Notes under the pieces: generated by a model
Told to the model about the DNA's origin: nothing
The model's input: only the letters and a program-made list of their open reading frames with translations
Database searches by the model: none
Assembly: GCA_028691175.1 (NCBI GenBank)
Contig: JAQUZU010000017.1
Span: 1-20,989, forward strand
DNA length: 20,989 nt
Origin: Candidatus Kapaibacterium sp.
Lineage (GTDB): Bacteria; Bacteroidota; Ignavibacteria; Kapaibacteriales; UBA2268
Direction of reading: 5' to 3'
Translations under genes and position numbers: made by a program
Shown: positions 7,207-14,760 of the stretch, one piece after another
Numbering within the stretch: the stretch's first letter is position 1
Layout: each line of letters begins with the position of its first letter

Positions 7207-7614
7207 GTGCCGATAAAAGGCAACAACACTTTTGCGGAAATTTTTAGACGATCGAAAAAAATTACTGCTAAAAATTGTTATTGCTATGTTGTGTTTGCAC
7301 CGGTAGCCGAGGATACGACATTCAAATATGCTGCGGTAGTCCGGAAAAAAGTTGTCCATAAGGCAACTTGCCGAAATCGAGTGAAACGACTTTTACGCGT
7401 ATCGATTCGGCAAAATATTGCATATAGTGCAGACAAGGATTTTTTCCGGCATATTAAGCATTTTGTCGTATATTGGAACGCTCCACTCGTGCACCCGAAA
7501 CTTCTGCGTTTAGCCGAAGTCTCCGCGGGAATCACCGAATTATTCGCTAAAGCAGACGAATTTTATCGCATGCGTTACGAAAAACGCGACAAAACCAAGT
7601 CTGCAGGGGAATAG
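7207..7614 (+). CDS. rnpA: Ribonuclease P protein component
   Basis: The protein subunit of RNase P, which helps the catalytic RNA trim 5' leaders from tRNA precursors. With the GTG at 7207 it has 135 residues. The RNR signature is clear: HKATCRNRVKRLLR (R56, N57, R58, K60, R61), preceded by the YAAVVRKKVV strand. The N-terminal FAEIFRRSKK matches the usual F-x-x-x-F-x-x-G/S-K entry. No ATG exists in this frame between the stop at 7087 and the family core. GTG 7207 has no SD, while a CTG at 7174 sits 6 nt after GGAG and would add 11 residues. The start is therefore uncertain. The position between rpmH and yidD confirms identity. The low sequence conservation is normal for RnpA. Confidence 0.93.
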   Translation: MPIKGNNTFAEIFRRSKKITAKNCYCYVVFAPVAEDTTFKYAAVVRKKVVHKATCRNRVKRLLRVSIRQNIAYSADKDFFRHIKHFVVYWNAPLVHPKLLRLAEVSAGITELFAKADEFYRMRYEKRDKTKSAGE

Positions 7615-7616
7615 CC

Positions 7617-7841
7617 ATGAAAGAAATTTTCATCCAAATTATCAAACTTTACCGGAAATTTATATCGCCATTTTTGCCGGCATCGTGCAGATTTTATCCG
7701 ACTTGCTCGGAATATGCAATCGAAGCGTTGCGCATTCACGGATTATTTCGCGGAAGTTTATTGGCAATGTGGCGCATTCTGCGGTGCAACCCTTTTAGCA
7801 GAGGCGGACTCGATCCGGTACCGGAACGAAAAGCGAAATGA
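7617..7841 (+). CDS. yidD: Membrane protein insertion efficiency factor YidD
   Basis: A protein of 74 residues with the family signature ISPFLPASCRFYPTCSEYA (C24, C30) and, further on, HG, R-ILRCNPF-RGG-DPVP (C57). YidD is a small amphipathic inner-membrane-associated protein that assists YidC in inserting membrane proteins. The length is typical of short YidD forms. The start is 2 nt after the rnpA stop, with AGGGGA inside the end of rnpA serving as the SD. It is therefore probably co-translated with rnpA. Confidence 0.97.
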   Translation: MKEIFIQIIKLYRKFISPFLPASCRFYPTCSEYAIEALRIHGLFRGSLLAMWRILRCNPFSRGGLDPVPERKAK

Positions 7842-7846
7842 ACATT

Positions 7847-7861
7847 CTCCGTTTATCGGAG
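7847..7861 (+). other. Small hairpin in the yidD-yidC gap
   Basis: CTCCG (7847-7851) and CGGAG (7857-7861) form a 5-bp stem around a 5-nt loop just after the yidD stop. No T-run follows, so transcription should continue into yidC. The rest of the 89-bp gap is AT-rich, with a weak AGAAG before the yidC start. Confidence 0.25.
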
Positions 7862-7930
7862 TGCCGGACATTGCAATACTTAACTCATTTATTATGACTA
7901 ATTTTATAAACTAATATATTTTAGAAGAAC

Positions 7931-9832
7931 ATGGATAAAAAATCGATTGTCGGTTTTGTTATGATAACGCTCGTGTTTATCGGGTGGATGACATATTCGT
8001 CGGTTAATCGCCGACCGGAACCGCTAAAAGTTCAGGAGAACAAAACGGCTCTGACCGAAAAGAAAAAGCAGGCGAAACTCGAAGAAGAATTCGCTGCAGA
8101 CTCTTCATCGGCAAAAATTGTAAATTCCGATTCTGCAAAGGCTGTCAGCCAATTCGGACAAACTTTTGCAAAATTTGCTACTCCGGGCGAGAGATTCATC
8201 ACCATCGAAACTGACCTGTATAAGGTACAGATTTCGTCTAAAGGTGCCGCCGTCAAGAAGTGGTTTTTGAAAAATTACAAAAAATGGAACAATATTCCGA
8301 CGCAACTTGTCCCGGATCAGCGTGGCGAACTCGGCATCTTACTGACTTCTCGCGACAGCCAGGCCGACACTGTCGACACACGTAATTTGCGCTTTACATT
8401 CGACAATCTCGATAAAAGCACTTACAAACTTTCCGGAAATGATTCGCTGACAATTACTGCTCGCCTGCAGATTGATGAAAAATCTGCGATTGTGCGTAAA
8501 ATCACATTCTATAACGGGAAATATCACGTCGATATGAACGTAACGATGCAGAACATGGAGAATTATCTCCGCCAGAAACGCTACGACCTCGCTTGGACAA
8601 AGGGCTTGACGTATCAGGAAGCCTATTCGAGCATGGAAAGCGAAGCGGCACATGCAATGATTGTCAGCAACGGCGAACTAAGCGAATTGAACGCAAGCAG
8701 CGATACCGAACCGATTGCTTCCGACGGCACAGTCGATTTTGCGGCAATCAAGACAAAATACTTTGCTACAGCAATTATTCCGCAGCCGTTCCGCGGCTCG
8801 CAAGTGACGGTTTCGCTATCCGGCAAGCATTTTGATTTGAAAGACAAAGGTTCCATCGAACGATACAACTTGACAATGCGTATTCCGTACGACGGCGGCA
8901 TTCAGAGCAACAGTTTCCGCGTGTTTGTCGGTCCGATTGACTATACAGTTTGCGAGGAATACGGCTTAGAAGAATTGGTAGATTTCGGCTGGCGCATTTT
9001 CCGTCCGATCGGCGAATATTTGCTTCTTCCGTTCTTGAAATTCTTGTTTAACCTTATCGGCAGTTACGGTTTTGCTATCATTATTTTCTCAATCGTAATC
9101 AAATTTTTGCTTTATCCGCTTTCGATCAAGCAAATGCGCTCGGTTGCCAAAATGCGTCTGATTAATCCGATTCTTGCTGAAGTACGCGAAAAATACAAAG
9201 ACGACCAGCAGGCTCAGCAACAGGCTACCATGAAAATTTACGGCGAATACGGCATTAATCCTGCGGGCGGATGCTTACCGTTACTTTTCCAGATGCCGAT
9301 TTTATATGCTCTCTATGCAGTGATGAACAATGCAATCGATTTGCGTCAATCGGATTTTATTCTCTGGATTACGGATCTTTCGCAGCCGGATATTATCATA
9401 CAATTTCCGTTCTCGCTTCTCGGTCTGACTCATATTTCCGGTCTTGCGTTGATGATGGGTGTTACGATGTTTTTGCAGCAAAAAATGACTATCACCGATC
9501 CGAAGCAAAAGTCTCTTATGTATATGATGCCGATTATGTTCACTTTGATGTTTGCATATTTGCCGGCAGGCTTGAACCTCTACTACTTCATATTTAACTT
9601 GCTCAGCATCGGTCAGCAGGTATATATCGAGAAATTTTCAAAAAAGAAGTATACGCTCGAAGACTTGAAAAAAGCACCGAAAAAAGAGGGCTGGATGCAA
9701 CGCAAGATGCGCGAAGCACAGGAAATGGCCGTTCAGCAGGGGAAAATTCCTCCGGGAATGTCGCTCGAAGAATTGCGCCAAAAACAGCAAGAACTCCGCA
9801 AAAAGCAGAAGCAAAACAAGAAAAAGAAATAA
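7931..9832 (+). CDS. yidC: Membrane protein insertase YidC
   Basis: A protein of 633 residues, in the Gram-negative YidC size range though with an extended tail. It has a TM1 anchor (about 6-25), a charged Ala/Lys-rich linker, a large periplasmic domain (about 85-345, with FVGPIDY at its end), and the conserved Oxa1/YidC core with five helices (about 365-570). Core landmarks are IIFSIVIKFLLYPLS, KMRLINPILAEVREKY, YGINPAGGCLPLLFQMPILYALY and PAGLNLYYFIFN. The groove Arg of E. coli YidC appears to be Lys391 here, a conservative change. The last 65 residues are strongly basic and helical, ending in a run of lysines, as in other FCB and Gram-positive YidC proteins that bind ribosomes. It inserts inner-membrane proteins with or without SecYEG. 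ATG 7931 has a weak AGAAG SD. Confidence 0.97.
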   Translation: MDKKSIVGFVMITLVFIGWMTYSSVNRRPEPLKVQENKTALTEKKKQAKLEEEFAADSSSAKIVNSDSAKAVSQFGQTFAKFATPGERFITIETDLYKVQISSKGAAVKKWFLKNYKKWNNIPTQLVPDQRGELGILLTSRDSQADTVDTRNLRFTFDNLDKSTYKLSGNDSLTITARLQIDEKSAIVRKITFYNGKYHVDMNVTMQNMENYLRQKRYDLAWTKGLTYQEAYSSMESEAAHAMIVSNGELSELNASSDTEPIASDGTVDFAAIKTKYFATAIIPQPFRGSQVTVSLSGKHFDLKDKGSIERYNLTMRIPYDGGIQSNSFRVFVGPIDYTVCEEYGLEELVDFGWRIFRPIGEYLLLPFLKFLFNLIGSYGFAIIIFSIVIKFLLYPLSIKQMRSVAKMRLINPILAEVREKYKDDQQAQQQATMKIYGEYGINPAGGCLPLLFQMPILYALYAVMNNAIDLRQSDFILWITDLSQPDIIIQFPFSLLGLTHISGLALMMGVTMFLQQKMTITDPKQKSLMYMMPIMFTLMFAYLPAGLNLYYFIFNLLSIGQQVYIEKFSKKKYTLEDLKKAPKKEGWMQRKMREAQEMAVQQGKIPPGMSLEELRQKQQELRKKQKQNKKKK

Positions 9833-9840
9833 CGACACAC

Positions 9841-9882
9841 AAAAAAGACGGGCTGCCCAAAAAGGTAAGCCCGTTTTTTTTT
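9841..9882. terminator. Bidirectional rho-independent terminator between yidC and the peptide transporter
   Basis: ACGGGCT (9848-9854) pairs with AGCCCGT (9868-9874). The arm is followed by nine T residues (9874-9882) and preceded by six A residues (9841-9846). It therefore works as a terminator on both strands, ending the yidC transcript and the convergent transporter transcript. Confidence 0.9.
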
Positions 9883-9902
9883 ACAATTATATTGTTGAAA
9901 TA

Positions 9903-11249
9903 TTAGTCTGCACCGTGCATGCGATTTAGCAACCAGCGCGAAAGGAACAGAACTATTATGCCGCAACAGCCGACAAAAACTGCAATTCCGGCAAAGATTG
10001 TCATCGCACCGAACTGCTCGACAAAGCCGACCGCCAAGCCACTAATGAAATTCGCAATCGTCGATGATAAATACCAGACGCCCATAAAGAGCGACGCCAT
10101 GCGAACCGGCGCAAGTTTTGTAACAAGCGAAAGTCCGATTGGTGAGAGCATCAATTCGCCGATTGTGTGCATAAAATACGTTCCGAGCAACCAAAGAAGA
10201 CTTGCCTTTACCGTAATATCCTGCACTTCGCCGCCGCGCTGCATTACAGCACCAATCATAAACAAAAAGCCGACTGCAAGTGCAATCATACCGAGCCCCA
10301 TCTTAATCGGCGACGACGGATTTTTGCCTCTTTTCGAGAGTTTCACCCAGAGTTGCGCAAAGATCGGTCCGAGAATTATGATAAATATCGGATTTGTAGC
10401 CTGAAGCCACGAAGTAGGAATTTCCCAGCCGAAAACGGTTTTATCGATAAATTTATCCGTATAAAGCGACAATGTCGAACCTGCCTGCTCGAACCCCGCC
10501 CAAAAGAACGTTACGAAAAACAGCAGCACAAGAATAACCGAAATGCGGTCTTTTTCCTCTTTCGAGAGCGGATGTTTCTCATGAACAACAGATTTATCTT
10601 TTTTCGCCGGAGCCTTACCGACTTCGCCGAGAGCCTTATTCGCTCCGGCAATATAGACGATCAAGCCGAGCAACATACCGAAACCTGCAGTCAGGAAGCC
10701 GTATTTATAGCCATATGTTTCGCCGAAGAAACCGCAGATAATCGGTGCGAGGAATGCTCCACCATTGAAAAGCATGTAATAAATTGTAAATGCACTGTCG
10801 CGCCGTTGATCTCCAGGCGCATATAAATCTCCGATCATCGAAGCGGCGTTCGGCTTGAAAAAGCCGTTACCGATTGCCAAAACCGCAAGCCCGGCATAGA
10901 AGACTCCCACTCCGGCATCAGTCGCAAGAGTGAAATGTCCGAGCATAATCAAAATACCGCCGATCAAAAGCGAGCGGCGCTTTCCGATAAAATTATCAGC
11001 AATATAACCGCCGAATAGCGGCAAAAGATAGCACATTGCCGTAAAAATACCGTAAATTTTGCCGGCACTCGCATCAGAAAAACCGAGACCGCCGAGGTGC
11101 GATTTCGGATTGCCGGCGATAACTTCGTTCGCCATATAAAGAATAAGGAACGCACGCATTCCATAGTATGAGAAGCGCTCCCAGATTGAAGTAAATGAGA
11201 TAAGATACAAGCCCGCAGGCTGTTTCATTGCCGGGTCTTTAGTTGCCAT
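9903..11249 (-). CDS. POT/PTR2 family proton-dependent oligopeptide transporter
   Basis: A protein of 448 residues with about 12-14 membrane helices. ATG 11249 (MATKDPAMKQ) matches the family N-terminus; an in-frame ATG at 11300 would add 17 atypical residues and lies in the leader. Family marks are the TM1 motif WERFSYYGMRA, the PTR2-type FTIYYMLFNGGAFLAPI (about 154-170), GNGFFKPN, the TM7 segment WAGFEQAG (E254) and the TM10 segment GELMLSPIGLSL (E365). Members import di- and tripeptides with protons. The ExxER motif of TM1 reads S-I-W-E-R, so the first Glu is Ser21. A hydrophilic stretch (about 206-235) lies between the two six-helix halves, normal for bacterial POTs. No strong SD is visible. 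The gene appears to stand alone between terminators. Confidence 0.92.
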   Translation of the reverse strand: MATKDPAMKQPAGLYLISFTSIWERFSYYGMRAFLILYMANEVIAGNPKSHLGGLGFSDASAGKIYGIFTAMCYLLPLFGGYIADNFIGKRRSLLIGGILIMLGHFTLATDAGVGVFYAGLAVLAIGNGFFKPNAASMIGDLYAPGDQRRDSAFTIYYMLFNGGAFLAPIICGFFGETYGYKYGFLTAGFGMLLGLIVYIAGANKALGEVGKAPAKKDKSVVHEKHPLSKEEKDRISVILVLLFFVTFFWAGFEQAGSTLSLYTDKFIDKTVFGWEIPTSWLQATNPIFIIILGPIFAQLWVKLSKRGKNPSSPIKMGLGMIALAVGFLFMIGAVMQRGGEVQDITVKASLLWLLGTYFMHTIGELMLSPIGLSLVTKLAPVRMASLFMGVWYLSSTIANFISGLAVGFVEQFGAMTIFAGIAVFVGCCGIIVLFLSRWLLNRMHGAD

Positions 11250-11263
11250 AAAAGTATATTTTT

Positions 11264-11274
11264 TTGTTAAACAA
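11264..11274. promoter_or_regulatory. 11-bp dyad before the peptide transporter
   Basis: TTGTT-A-AACAA lies 15 bp upstream of the transporter ATG, where it overlaps the probable promoter/leader. It is short and AT-rich, so chance is a real possibility. Confidence 0.15.
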
Positions 11275-11301
11275 TAGATTTGCTGTAAATGTGTAAACAC
11301 G

Positions 11302-11338
11302 ACATAGGCACCCTTCGAACGGCTCGGGGTGCCTATGT
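11302..11338 (-). terminator. 12-bp perfect stem-loop after ssb (probable terminator)
   Basis: ACATAGGCACCC (11302-11313) pairs perfectly with GGGTGCCTATGT (11327-11338) around a 13-nt loop, 20 bp past the ssb stop. On the minus strand only a weak U-rich stretch (GTCGTGTTTAC) follows. On the plus strand the tail TTCTATATATTTTT is better. It most likely separates the ssb unit from the transporter gene. Confidence 0.6.
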
Positions 11339-11358
11339 TCTATATATTTTTCAGCGGA

Positions 11359-11871
11359 TTAGAATGGAACGTCGTCCCATTTTTCGCTTTCCATATTTGC
11401 ATTATAAGTTTGATCTTCCGGTGCCGGAGCCGCGCCCTGCGAAGCACTGTTCGGCATCGGTGGCATAGTCTGATCATCAGAATTACGCCGAGAATACGGC
11501 TGCGACTGTGCGGCAAAGTTTCCGCCGCCCTGTGCCTGATCACGTCCGGAGAGCATAACCATTTCGCTCATCACAATCCGGGTCATATAGCGAGTAACGC
11601 CGTCACGCTCGTAAGAATCAGTTTTCAAACGCCCTTCGAGGTAAATTTTCGAACCTTTTTTGAGATATTTGCTGCATGTATCTGCAAGCCCGCGCCAGCA
11701 TTCGATATTATGCCATTCGGTTCTGTCTTCGTATTCGCCGGACTGATTTTTTATACGGTCAGTTGTAGCAAGCGAAAATGAACAAACCCCAACACCACTC
11801 GAAATTACCTTATATTCCGGATCTTTGCCGAGATTTCCCAGCAAAGTAACTTTATTTACGCTAAATGCCAT
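11359..11871 (-). CDS. ssb: Single-stranded DNA-binding protein
   Basis: A protein of 170 residues. The OB-fold covers about 1-108: N-terminal MAFSVNKVTLLGNLGKDPEY, then W-NIECWRGLAD and a KGSKIYLEGRLKTDSYERDG stretch. A Gln/Ser/Pro-rich flexible linker and the acidic tip WDDVPF follow, the docking peptide for replication and repair partners. It binds and protects single-stranded DNA as a tetramer. GGAG lies 9 nt before the ATG. The gene is 18 bp downstream of the TPR/hexapeptide-repeat gene on the same strand, so the two are likely co-transcribed. Identification is secure. Confidence 0.97.
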   Translation of the reverse strand: MAFSVNKVTLLGNLGKDPEYKVISSGVGVCSFSLATTDRIKNQSGEYEDRTEWHNIECWRGLADTCSKYLKKGSKIYLEGRLKTDSYERDGVTRYMTRIVMSEMVMLSGRDQAQGGGNFAAQSQPYSRRNSDDQTMPPMPNSASQGAAPAPEDQTYNANMESEKWDDVPF

Positions 11872-11889
11872 GTTATTTCTCCATTTTTG

Positions 11890-13311
11890 TTAATTTTCAA
11901 TTATTTCATTATTTTCGTCTTCATCTTTTTTTATAGATTCACGACTTTTTGCCTCAAAATACGCGGCTTTATCCGGGTGCATCTTCGCAAGAGCAGCGTA
12001 TGCTCGCGCCGCTTCCTGGTATGCTCCCTGCAAAACATATATATTTGCGATAGTTTCGGTAATAAATGCCCCGCCACTCTCTGCCGGTGCATCGCTCGCA
12101 TATACCTCCGCCTCCGAGTCTGCCTCCGGCACATAGGATTCCTGACTTTGCCGTTGCATACCTATATCGGGAGTGATTCGCTCCTCTTCGCCATTTGCTT
12201 TAAAGCCGAACAAATCCGGCTCAATCATTTCCGGCACATGTTCAATGCAGAATTTCGGTTCGGACGGTAACGTCAGGCGTTCATTTCGATCATACGTGCC
12301 GGCGGAATGCTCCTTCAAAAGGGAATTTTCCATTCCGGGTATCAGCGAAAGAGTCGTCGCGCGAAGGCGGCGTTCCTGAAGTTCATCAGCCCCGCACATC
12401 AGATGTGTCGCAAAGCCTGCCATACCGACGTAGCCGGCAAGATGTTCCGGAATGGGAATGTCTTCTTCTTCGATATTGTCCGGCGAAGTTTCGTCCGGTT
12501 CTTCTTCGTAGATTATTTCAGGTTCGGTAGGCAACGGCGGAGTAACGCTGTTAGCGGTTTCAGAATTAAAATCAAAAGTTGCTACGGCATCGAAGCTTTC
12601 CGGCTCATTGATTTGCACAGCTTCCACTTCGACCTCCAAGTCTACAATTGGAGCAGTAGAATAAACTATATGATCCCGCAGTTCTGCCTCCTGATTTTCC
12701 GATGCCTCTTTTAACGTAGCGAGCAGTTGCTCATACTTTGAAGTTACAGATTCAGTTACTTTCGGTTCAATTGCAATTTCCGGTGCAATTTCAGCTTCAG
12801 GGGCAATATCTACTTCAGGGGCAATATCTATTTCCGGTGCAATTGCAACTTCAGGGGCAATTTCAGCTTCAGGGGCAATATCTACTTCAGGGGCGATTGC
12901 AACTTCAGGGGCAATTTCAGCTTCAGGGGCAATATCTACTTCAGGGGCGATTGCAACTTCAGGGGCAATTTCTATTTCCGGTGCGATTTCAACTTCGGAT
13001 TCAATATCAATTTCCGGTGCAATTTTAACTTTTGGCTCAGGAGCCGGTGCCGAAACATAATTTTTCAAATCCGCATCGACCATTTGTAGGAGTTTATTTG
13101 TCGGATATTGTCCGACCGCTTTGCGGATAGTTTTTTCGGCTTCGTCCTGCTTTCCAAGACTGCAGAGTGCACGTGCAATTACTCCATACGCGGAGACATA
13201 CTCCGGATATTTTTCCAAACCGGCGTTGCAGAGTTCGACTGCCTCGTCATACATTCCTTTTTGTAAATATTGCTCCGCCTCGACCGCGAACAAGACCGAA
13301 ATTTCGTTCAT
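11890..13311 (-). CDS. TPR protein with acidic IAPExx hexapeptide repeat
   Basis: A protein of 473 residues from ATG 13311; an in-frame ATG at 13362 would add 17 residues but has no SD. The N-terminus (about 1-80) holds two TPR-like helical pairs, with LQKGMYDEAVELCNAGLEKY and LGKQDEAEKTIRKAVGQYP. Residues 97-183 are about 14 copies of a hexad, nearly all IAPE followed by VA, VD, AE, ID or IE. The middle is acidic and probably disordered (about 215-410). The C-terminus (about 415-455) has another TPR-like unit, YVLQGAYQEAARAYAALAKMHPD. There is no signal peptide, so it is probably cytoplasmic. TPRs bind partner proteins, and the acidic repeat may be a spacer. Its neighbours are nifU upstream and ssb 18 bp downstream. 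I do not recognise the family, and no function is assigned. Confidence 0.7.
   Translation of the reverse strand: MNEISVLFAVEAEQYLQKGMYDEAVELCNAGLEKYPEYVSAYGVIARALCSLGKQDEAEKTIRKAVGQYPTNKLLQMVDADLKNYVSAPAPEPKVKIAPEIDIESEVEIAPEIEIAPEVAIAPEVDIAPEAEIAPEVAIAPEVDIAPEAEIAPEVAIAPEIDIAPEVDIAPEAEIAPEIAIEPKVTESVTSKYEQLLATLKEASENQEAELRDHIVYSTAPIVDLEVEVEAVQINEPESFDAVATFDFNSETANSVTPPLPTEPEIIYEEEPDETSPDNIEEEDIPIPEHLAGYVGMAGFATHLMCGADELQERRLRATTLSLIPGMENSLLKEHSAGTYDRNERLTLPSEPKFCIEHVPEMIEPDLFGFKANGEEERITPDIGMQRQSQESYVPEADSEAEVYASDAPAESGGAFITETIANIYVLQGAYQEAARAYAALAKMHPDKAAYFEAKSRESIKKDEDENNEIIEN
12763..13023 (-). repeat. Coding tandem repeat, 18-bp unit (hexapeptide) with 54-bp super-period
   Basis: Plus-strand reading shows repeated variants of ACTTCAGGGGCAAT every 18 bp. 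Translated on the minus strand this gives about 14 hexads. A higher-order block of three hexads (IAPEVA-IAPEVD-IAPEAE) recurs nearly unchanged about three times in the middle of the array, and the edges are more diverged. The near-identity at DNA level points to recent expansion by slippage or unequal exchange. Confidence 0.92.
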
Positions 13312-13321
13312 ATTTTTATTA

Positions 13322-13419
13322 GAGTTTCCTTCGACAAAACTAAGAGAGCGGACATAATACACGAATTTACATGCAATTTTTGCACTTATTCCGTTCCCTG
13401 AGTTTGCCGAAGGAAACTC
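13322..13419 (-). promoter_or_regulatory. Leader with competing hairpins upstream of the TPR-ssb unit
   Basis: On the minus strand the leader contains GAGTTTCCTTCG (plus 13408-13419). It can fold locally with AAACTC (13400-13405) as a small hairpin. It can also pair over distance with the exact complement CGAAGGAAACTC (plus 13322-13333), which contains the purine-rich AAGGAA before the TPR start. The two pairings exclude each other, which is the layout of an attenuator or SD-masking switch. No ligand class is recognisable. Confidence 0.3.
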
Positions 13420-13428
13420 CTATCACTT

Positions 13429-13677
13429 TTAGTATGCTAACTTTACTTCTTTTACTTCAGGAATAAGCGATTTCAGGATACGCTCAACGCCACCTTTCAG
13501 TGTCATTGCCGCACCCGGACATCCCGCACATGCACCGGCAAGTTCGACCAAGACAGTTCCGTCCGGTTCTACGTCGCGCAGGTGAATCATTCCGCCGTCA
13601 GCTTCGATCAGCGGGCGAATGTCGCGCTCGATTACTTCATTTACTTTATCATACAATTTCTTTGTATCTTCGTTCAT
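13429..13677 (-). CDS. NifU-like C-terminal-domain Fe-S scaffold protein
   Basis: A protein of 82 residues consisting only of the NifU C-terminal (Nfu) domain. It begins with LYDKVNEVIERDIRPLIEAD, continues GG-IHLRDVEPDGTV, and has the cluster-binding motif CAGCPGA (C50 and C53). Such proteins assemble or carry [4Fe-4S] clusters to target enzymes. ATG 13677 is chosen because GGAG lies 8 nt upstream. Longer in-frame starts (13689, 13719) would place that GGAG inside the coding region. It lies 58 bp after the methyltransferase gene and about 117 bp before the TPR gene. No other Fe-S assembly genes are present in the window. Confidence 0.93.
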   Translation of the reverse strand: MNEDTKKLYDKVNEVIERDIRPLIEADGGMIHLRDVEPDGTVLVELAGACAGCPGAAMTLKGGVERILKSLIPEVKEVKLAY

Positions 13678-13735
13678 ATTTTTCTCCATTTTGAAATTTT
13701 TCGACTTTAATAAACGCACTTATGCAGATTTTATT

Positions 13736-14746
13736 TTACTTCTCTGCTATAAATATAGATGTGTTGAACGGGGTTGTAATCATCTTAATATTGCCGAACC
13801 ACCCCTCTTTCAGAATCATCCAGATATCGCTTTCCGTAAATACGTCGCCATCTTCCGTATTGATCAAATAGCCGAGCGAATCAAAAGTAGCCGAAACAGG
13901 CTCGAGGCGTTCATCATCGATAAAAGTATCGTGAACGATCAGTTTGCCGCCGCGCACCAAAGCGTCATATACGCGGTGCATCAGTTTCGTATTTTCAGCA
14001 AAAGAGAAGTGCGACATCACGTCCGAAATAAAAATTGCGTCATATCCCTTACCGAAATCGTCCTTCATAAAGTCGCCGGACATCAAGTTAATATCGCGCA
14101 CCATATCCTCGCGTTCGATGTGCTTATTTGCTTCGTAAATTATTTTCGGCAAATCAAACGCCGTAACCTTCATTTCGGGTTTAATGCGTTTAAATTCCAT
14201 CGCATAGCTTGCACCGCCACATCCGAGATCGAGCAGCGAATTGATATCGCGCAAATTCACCATCGATACAATATCCGGAATCTGCATTTTCGAGCGCCAA
14301 TAAACCGAATCGACGTAATCGCGGATCCATTCTTTTGGTTTATCTTCAATGTCTTGATACGAAGCGGCTTTGCCGGTGCGGATGCATTCGGTTAATTCCA
14401 TCCACTTTTCGAACTGTGCAGTCATGAACATCATGTTGCCGATATATTCCGGACGCCCTTTCACGAGGAAACGACGCGTACCCTTTGTGTTTTGATATTT
14501 ATCGTCGTGCTTAATCAGCAACTGCATCGCAACTAATGCGTTAAGAAGTTTGCCGGTTGCTTTTTCTTCCGTTCCTGCGGAGATTGCAATTTCCTTTACG
14601 TTTTTTTGGTCGTTCCCGATAATCGTAAAAATATCTAATTCGCAGGCTGAGAGCAAAACCTTGCTCTGTCTGAAAGCAGTCAGAATTGTAAGAATTGCAT
14701 TTACTGAATCGTCGCTTATTAACGGGTTGTCACTTTTCTTTTTCAT
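13736..14746 (-). CDS. SAM-dependent methyltransferase with N-terminal winged-helix dimerisation domain
   Basis: A protein of 336 residues. Residues about 12-100 form the winged-helix/dimerisation domain typical of class I O-methyltransferases of the acetylserotonin/hydroxyneurosporene type (ACELDIFTIIG, KLLNALVAMQLL). The catalytic Rossmann domain follows. Motif I is LLDLGCGGAS (171-180), the acidic ribose-binding residue is in AFDLP (D198), then GDF (224-226), and a late VRGGKLIVHDTF strand. The substrate cannot be told from sequence; small-molecule O- or C-methylation is usual for this architecture. GGAG lies 9 nt before the ATG, and the gene starts 14 bp after the exported OmpA-like gene, so they form one unit. 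No tailoring or pigment biosynthesis genes are nearby. Confidence 0.85.
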   Translation of the reverse strand: MKKKSDNPLISDDSVNAILTILTAFRQSKVLLSACELDIFTIIGNDQKNVKEIAISAGTEEKATGKLLNALVAMQLLIKHDDKYQNTKGTRRFLVKGRPEYIGNMMFMTAQFEKWMELTECIRTGKAASYQDIEDKPKEWIRDYVDSVYWRSKMQIPDIVSMVNLRDINSLLDLGCGGASYAMEFKRIKPEMKVTAFDLPKIIYEANKHIEREDMVRDINLMSGDFMKDDFGKGYDAIFISDVMSHFSFAENTKLMHRVYDALVRGGKLIVHDTFIDDERLEPVSATFDSLGYLINTEDGDVFTESDIWMILKEGWFGNIKMITTPFNTSIFIAEK

Positions 14747-14760
14747 ATTTCTTCTCCGTA

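Noticed and set aside
7103..7207. Short ATG frame (34 codons) in the rpmH-rnpA gap as a leader peptide
   Set aside because: It has no SD, starts inside the hairpin loop, and has no run of regulatory codons. The hairpin explains the region better.
7714..7914. 66-codon plus-strand frame overlapping yidD
   Set aside because: It is a different frame inside yidD and runs into the gap. It has no SD, and its peptide has no recognisable features.
12738..13028. Gln/Leu-rich plus-strand frame and CRISPR-like periodicity
   Set aside because: The 18-bp period is the antisense image of the IAPExx coding repeat. Units are contiguous with no spacers, so it is not a CRISPR array and not a separate gene.
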